35,402 bases of DNA from Lysobacterales bacterium (lineage in GTDB: Bacteria > Pseudomonadota > Gammaproteobacteria > Xanthomonadales > SZUA-5). This document shows, one piece after another, positions 32,013 to 35,402 of the stretch. Within the stretch, counting starts at the first letter, position 1. Every line of letters begins with the position of its first letter. The stretch is from contig JABAQR010000057.1 of NCBI GenBank assembly GCA_019187485.1, positions 1-35,402 of the forward strand, read 5' to 3'. Position numbers and translations under genes: made by a program. Under the pieces are notes generated by a model. The model was not told the DNA's origin. It did no database searches and was given only the letters and a program-made list of their open reading frames with translations.

Positions 32013-32984
32013 ATGCCGAGGGCCTGGATCGGATGGTGTCTGTGGCTGCTGTGCGCGCCGCTGGTGGCATTCGCCGCGGAGACCTGGCCGCGCGCGCCCG
32101 GCACGCAGTTGCGCGCGGTCGCCTGGAACGTTTCGCGCGAACAGTTCTTCGAGCAGCGCGCCGGCTTTGTCGCGGTGCTGCGCGCCATCGATGCCGATCT
32201 GATCGTGCTCGACGAAATGCCCGCAGACCGCGGCGAGCGCGACGTGCTGGAGGTCCTGCACACCATCGATGTGGATCCAACCGTGCCCTGGCAGGTGGTC
32301 TACGGCAGCAGCGGCGACAACCAGCGTGCGGTGATCGCGCTGCGCGGGCCGGCGCAGGCGATGGATGCCTTCTTCCCGCTGCCCTACCCGCCTTCCTACC
32401 TGCGCTGGGCGCGCACCCTGCCGCTGCCGCCGGCACGCCGCGCGCGCATGCTGGAGAACCTCGCCGCCGGCATCGCTGCGGCGGGCGCGGAAGTGCGCGT
32501 CGGCGATCGCCGCCTGCTGGTCGTCGGCGTGGACCTGCAGTGCTGCGGCGACAGCGACGACGCCTGGGAAGAAACCCGGCGCTTCGTCGAAGTGCGCGCG
32601 ATCCGGGTCGTGCTCGATCGCGCCTGGAAAGTGCGCAAGCCGCATGCCGTGATCGTCGCCGGCGATTTCAACGCGGTGCGCGGGCGCCGCATCGTGCGCG
32701 AAATGCAGGGCAGCAAGCACCATCCGGCGCGGCGCCTGCTGGTCGCCGAGGCCGTGCACGCGGACGGCAGCACCCACTGGACCTGGGACGGCCGCGGCAC
32801 ACCCTTCCCCTCGCGGCCGATCGACTTCCTGCTGCACAGCCGCGAACTGCAGGCGCTGCAGGCGCTGGTGTTCGACAGCGAGACCATGAGCGCCGCACAG
32901 CGCGAATCGCTGGGCCTGAACGCCACTCACATGCGTTCACTCAGCGAGCACCGTCCGGTGGTGGTGGATCTGCGCTGGCGTTGA
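32013..32984 (+). CDS. Exported endonuclease/exonuclease/phosphatase-fold protein
   Basis: The 323-residue product has a signal peptide (MPRAWIGWCLWLLCAPLVAF, cleavage near FA|AETW, 21-22) and one EEP domain. The active-site pattern is visible: N39 (AVAWNVSREQ), E68 (VLDEMP), D174 (VGVDLQCCG), D218 and N220 (VAGDFNAVRG), D271 (RPIDFLL) and H313 (SEHRPV). EEP enzymes hydrolyse phosphodiesters in nucleic acids, lipids or phosphosugars. A periplasmic or secreted nuclease or phosphodiesterase is likely; the substrate is unknown. ATG 32013 is preferred because the signal peptide begins there; ATG 31947 would add 22 residues. It is not linked to an operon; the protease is divergent and the GGDEF gene convergent. 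Confidence 0.82.
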   Translation: MPRAWIGWCLWLLCAPLVAFAAETWPRAPGTQLRAVAWNVSREQFFEQRAGFVAVLRAIDADLIVLDEMPADRGERDVLEVLHTIDVDPTVPWQVVYGSSGDNQRAVIALRGPAQAMDAFFPLPYPPSYLRWARTLPLPPARRARMLENLAAGIAAAGAEVRVGDRRLLVVGVDLQCCGDSDDAWEETRRFVEVRAIRVVLDRAWKVRKPHAVIVAGDFNAVRGRRIVREMQGSKHHPARRLLVAEAVHADGSTHWTWDGRGTPFPSRPIDFLLHSRELQALQALVFDSETMSAAQRESLGLNATHMRSLSEHRPVVVDLRWR

Positions 32985-33059
32985 GGCGCAAGCGGTCCAC
33001 GCACGCGATCCATCGGGGAACGGATTCACCCAGATCCCATCGGGATTTCCCCGGATGTC

Positions 33060-34808
33060 TCAGGCGAATGCCGCGCGCGAGTCTCCCTTGGCCGGCGTCG
33101 TCGGCGTATGCCGGACCACCCGGTTGCGTTCGCTGTTCTTGGCCAAGTACATGGCGGCGTCGCTGTCGGAGAGCAACTGGCGCAACTCGTAACCCGAGCC
33201 CTCGTTGCTGGCGACGCCGAAGCTGCCACTCAACTGTTCGCGCGCCTGCTCGGGCCCATAGCCTACGCTCCGCAGCGCGGCACGACAGTGCTCGGCCAGT
33301 GTCGCGGCGGCGGCGAGGTCGTAGCCGGGCAGCAGCGCCGCAAACTCCTCGCCACCGATGCGGCCGACCAGGCCAGCCGCCGCGAACACCTCACGACAAA
33401 TTGCGCTGGCCCGACGCAGCACCTCGTCGCCGGCGGCGTGGCCGTAGCGGTCGTTGATCGACTTGAACCAGTCGAGGTCGAGCAGCACCATCGCCACCGG
33501 CTGGCGCGTGCGGCGCGCCTGCTCGATCAGTCGCGTCGCCTCGGCCATGAAGTATGGGCGCGTCGCCAGTTGCGTCAGCGTGTCGCGTTGCGCGAGGTCC
33601 TGGAAGTGCTGCTTCAGCCGGCGCGTGCGCAAGGCCCAGGCAATCGCGAAGCCGAGCACGCTGACCAGCAGCAGGATCGACAGCCGCGCGCTCTGCACGG
33701 TCTCCTCGTTGACGCGCTGCTGCAGTTGCAGCACCTCGTTCTGGCGCTCGAGGTTCTCGATTTCGAGCGATTTCTGGCGCGCCTGATGGCGTGCCATCTG
33801 GAAGGCCAGCGCGCGCTGGCCGACGTCGTCCAGCCAGGCCCGATCCACCGCCTGGTGGCGCTCCAGCGCGCGCAGCGCGCGGAAAGGCTCGCCGCGCCGC
33901 TCGGCCGCCTGCGCCACCACTTTCCATGCTTCGGACAAGGCCTGCGTGTATTCGCCCTCCTGGGTGGCGGCGATCGCTTCCTCGGCGCTGGCGGTGGCCG
34001 CCGCATCGTTGCCGAGCGCCAGGTAGGCGCTGGCGAGGGTCGCGGCCACGTCCGCCAACAGGAAGGGATAGCGCGTCGCCTGGATCGCGTCGCGATGGCG
34101 GGCGAGGCTGTCGATGGCGTCTCCGGGCCGGCCGTTGGCGAGGTGCAGGCGCGCGATGTAGGTACGCAGCAGGCCCGCGAAGACCTGCTCGCCGCCCGCC
34201 GCGCAGTCGTCCGCCCAGCGCTGCAGCTCGTCGTCGATCTCCCGCTGGCGCCCGGATTTCACGCGCGCCTCGTACTGCAGTTGCGCGGCACCGCAGCGCG
34301 CCCACGGCATCCCGCCCATCCGCATCAGCCGGCCCGAGTACTCGAGGCTGTCGGTGTACTGCGCTACCTGGTTCAGCAGTTGTGCGGCGGCGCCGAGCGC
34401 CTGCGCCTGCGCGGCCTGGTCGGCGATGCCGTCGAGCTCGGCCAGCACCAGGTTCAGTTGTTCGAAGCTGTCCGGATAGCGTCGCGACAGCGTCAGCGCA
34501 TTCAGCAGCGTGACCCGGCTGCGAAAGCGCAGCACCGGATCCTGGCCACGCTCGATCAAGTCGCGGAAACCGGCGATCGCGGTCTCGTACTCGCCGACAT
34601 AGGTCGATTGCCAGCTGCGCAGGTAGTTGTAGTGCTCGCGCTGGCGTGCGTCCAGTGGCGCGCCAGCGATCGCATCGAGTTCGCCGTCGAACTCGGCCAG
34701 CGCGGTGCGCTTGACCTCTTCGGCGCGCGCGAGGCGGCGGTCGATGTCGTCGCCCGCGAGCGACGACATCGACGCGAGGCACAGCGCGAGGCCCGCGAGT
34801 GCCCGCAT
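33060..34808 (-). CDS. Membrane TPR-GGDEF diguanylate cyclase
   Basis: The 582-residue product has a signal peptide (MRALAGLALCLASMSSLA|GDD). A periplasmic region of about 330 residues of TPR-like helical repeats follows (QREHYNYLRSWQSTYVGEYE; AQALGAAAQLLNQVAQYTDS). A coiled segment precedes a transmembrane helix (about 376-393) and a cytosolic GGDEF domain (about 407-565). GGEEF at 485-489 is an active variant, with D444 (LLDLDWFKSIND) for metal. The RxxD inhibitory site upstream of the motif is absent, so product feedback may be weak. It likely makes c-di-GMP in response to a periplasmic signal. It starts 11 bp after the 91-residue gene, so it is the third gene of an operon. Confidence 0.9.
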   Translation of the reverse strand: MRALAGLALCLASMSSLAGDDIDRRLARAEEVKRTALAEFDGELDAIAGAPLDARQREHYNYLRSWQSTYVGEYETAIAGFRDLIERGQDPVLRFRSRVTLLNALTLSRRYPDSFEQLNLVLAELDGIADQAAQAQALGAAAQLLNQVAQYTDSLEYSGRLMRMGGMPWARCGAAQLQYEARVKSGRQREIDDELQRWADDCAAGGEQVFAGLLRTYIARLHLANGRPGDAIDSLARHRDAIQATRYPFLLADVAATLASAYLALGNDAAATASAEEAIAATQEGEYTQALSEAWKVVAQAAERRGEPFRALRALERHQAVDRAWLDDVGQRALAFQMARHQARQKSLEIENLERQNEVLQLQQRVNEETVQSARLSILLLVSVLGFAIAWALRTRRLKQHFQDLAQRDTLTQLATRPYFMAEATRLIEQARRTRQPVAMVLLDLDWFKSINDRYGHAAGDEVLRRASAICREVFAAAGLVGRIGGEEFAALLPGYDLAAAATLAEHCRAALRSVGYGPEQAREQLSGSFGVASNEGSGYELRQLLSDSDAAMYLAKNSERNRVVRHTPTTPAKGDSRAAFA

Positions 34809-34819
34809 CGCGATCCCGC

Positions 34820-35095
34820 TCAGGCGGCCCGTTGCTGCGGCGCGTCCTGCGGCTGGGGTTCCTGGTCGGGCTGCTTCTCTTCGTCGCCCCGATCGGGATC
34901 GACCGGGAACACCGCGCAGACCAGGTTGTGGCGCGCCCCGAGCAGGCGCTCCAGCGCGGCGCGGTCGCGGCGCGCGAGCGCGTCCGCGAGTTCGGGTGCG
35001 ACGCCGGCGGCGCGCGCCGCGTCCGCGAGTGCTTCCGACTGCGCCAGGCGCTCGTCGCGGCCGAGGGATTCGAGGAAGGCAAGCGTGCGGTTCAT
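34820..35095 (-). CDS. 91-residue acidic protein of unknown function
   Basis: The 91-residue product starts at ATG 35095, overlapping the stop of the acetyltransferase gene by 4 bp (ATGA). The N-terminal two-thirds is helical and Ala/Leu rich (MNRTLAFLESLGRDERLAQS; DALARRDRAALERLLGARHN). A CAVF segment follows and then a disordered acidic/Gln-Pro tail (DPDRGDEEKQPDQEPQPQ). There is no signal peptide or metal motif and I recognise no family. Its position between the GNAT and GGDEF genes, with overlap on one side and 11 bp on the other, makes co-expression likely. It could be a small adaptor or a GNAT substrate; this is speculation. Confidence 0.65.
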   Translation of the reverse strand: MNRTLAFLESLGRDERLAQSEALADAARAAGVAPELADALARRDRAALERLLGARHNLVCAVFPVDPDRGDEEKQPDQEPQPQDAPQQRAA

Positions 35096-35402
35096 CGTGG
35101 CAACTCCTGGCGGTCGGCGTGAGGCGCAGGCGACCACTCGAGGGTGAGCCAGCCAGCGCGCGGGGATGCCGCGACGGCACGGAAGCCGAGCGACGCGGCC
35201 AGTCCGAGCATAGGGCCATTGGCCGCCATTGCGACGATCGCGATGCGCGACGCCCCGAGGTGCGCAAAGCCGTCGCGCAGACCGGCGAGACCGCGCCGCG
35301 CGAGACCGTCGCCGCGCGCCGCGGGCGCGACGATTGCGCCGATGGTCACTGCGTCGACGCGCGGTTCCGCGGCGAACAGCGCGGCCGGCCGGCCGTCCCG
35401 GC
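35092..35402 (-). CDS. GNAT-family N-acetyltransferase, C-terminal part
   Basis: The frame enters from the right edge and ends with TGA at 35094-35092; about 102 residues are seen. The acetyl-CoA binding motif A is present in degenerate form (VTIGAIVAPAARGDGLARRG, matching V.P..RG.G...). It is followed by a typical motif B strand (ASRIAIVAMAANGPMLGLAA) and SLGFRAVA. A GTG at 35349 could be mistaken for a start, but the upstream codons continue the fold, so the true start is outside. The substrate (protein, small molecule) is unknown. It overlaps the 91-residue gene by 4 bp and is the first seen gene of the operon that ends with the GGDEF protein. Confidence 0.75.
   Translation of the reverse strand, partial: RDGRPAALFAAEPRVDAVTIGAIVAPAARGDGLARRGLAGLRDGFAHLGASRIAIVAMAANGPMLGLAASLGFRAVAASPRAGWLTLEWSPAPHADRQELPR

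Noticed and set aside
33026..33229. Small frame overlapping the end of the GGDEF gene
   Set aside because: Out-of-frame reading of the GGDEF C-terminus.

Overview
The window is about 68% G+C. It reads like a chromosomal segment of a gammaproteobacterium near the Xanthomonadales (Lysobacteraceae/Rhodanobacteraceae). This is inferred from the gene set (PepQ-type prolidase, synthetase-only RelA, 275-residue MetF, lipoyl-E3 dihydrolipoamide dehydrogenase, secreted lysyl-endopeptidase-like protease), from promoters made of a lone TAnnnT box, and from short G+C-rich repeats of a style I associate with that order. No rRNA, tRNA, CRISPR array, transposase or phage gene was recognised.

Layout. 1-278: tail of a secreted low-complexity protein. 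519-2213: SulP anion transporter. 2422-6987 (minus): a small accessory/defence block, transcribed as hsdR, a fused remnant of hsdM and hsdS, then a VapB45/VapC45-like toxin-antitoxin pair, closed by a strong bidirectional terminator. 7215-8447 (plus): a two-helix pore-like membrane protein and an orphan MoxR ATPase. 8512-12414 (minus): pepQ and relA, separated by a 423-bp spacer carrying a 21-bp inverted repeat. 12483-17452 (minus): a secreted DUF11-type protein and a transmembrane Ser/Thr kinase translationally coupled to a small exported protein. 17621-26159 (plus): DUF2059 protein, lipoyl-E3, LprI-like protein, Usp, SPOR protein, alpha/beta hydrolase and a 1070-residue secreted VIT/VWA/DUF2135 protein. 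26251-28827 (minus): clpB behind a convincing sigma-32 promoter, divergent from metF (29043-29870). 29986-31692 (minus): secreted serine protease with a P domain. 32013-32984 (plus): exported endonuclease/exonuclease/phosphatase-fold protein. 33060-35402 (minus): an operon of a partial GNAT acetyltransferase, a 91-residue unknown protein and a membrane TPR-GGDEF cyclase.

How it fits together. Most genes are housekeeping, stress or envelope functions (RelA, ClpB, Usp, kinase, diguanylate cyclase, secreted enzymes). The most unusual parts are the type I restriction locus that lost its methyltransferase and specificity subunits by internal deletion while keeping a full-length HsdR, next to an intact-looking toxin-antitoxin pair; the coupled kinase/exported-protein pair; the GNAT/91-aa/GGDEF operon; and dispersed short repeats, two of which lie inside or at the edge of coding sequences (lpd linker, LprI N-terminus).
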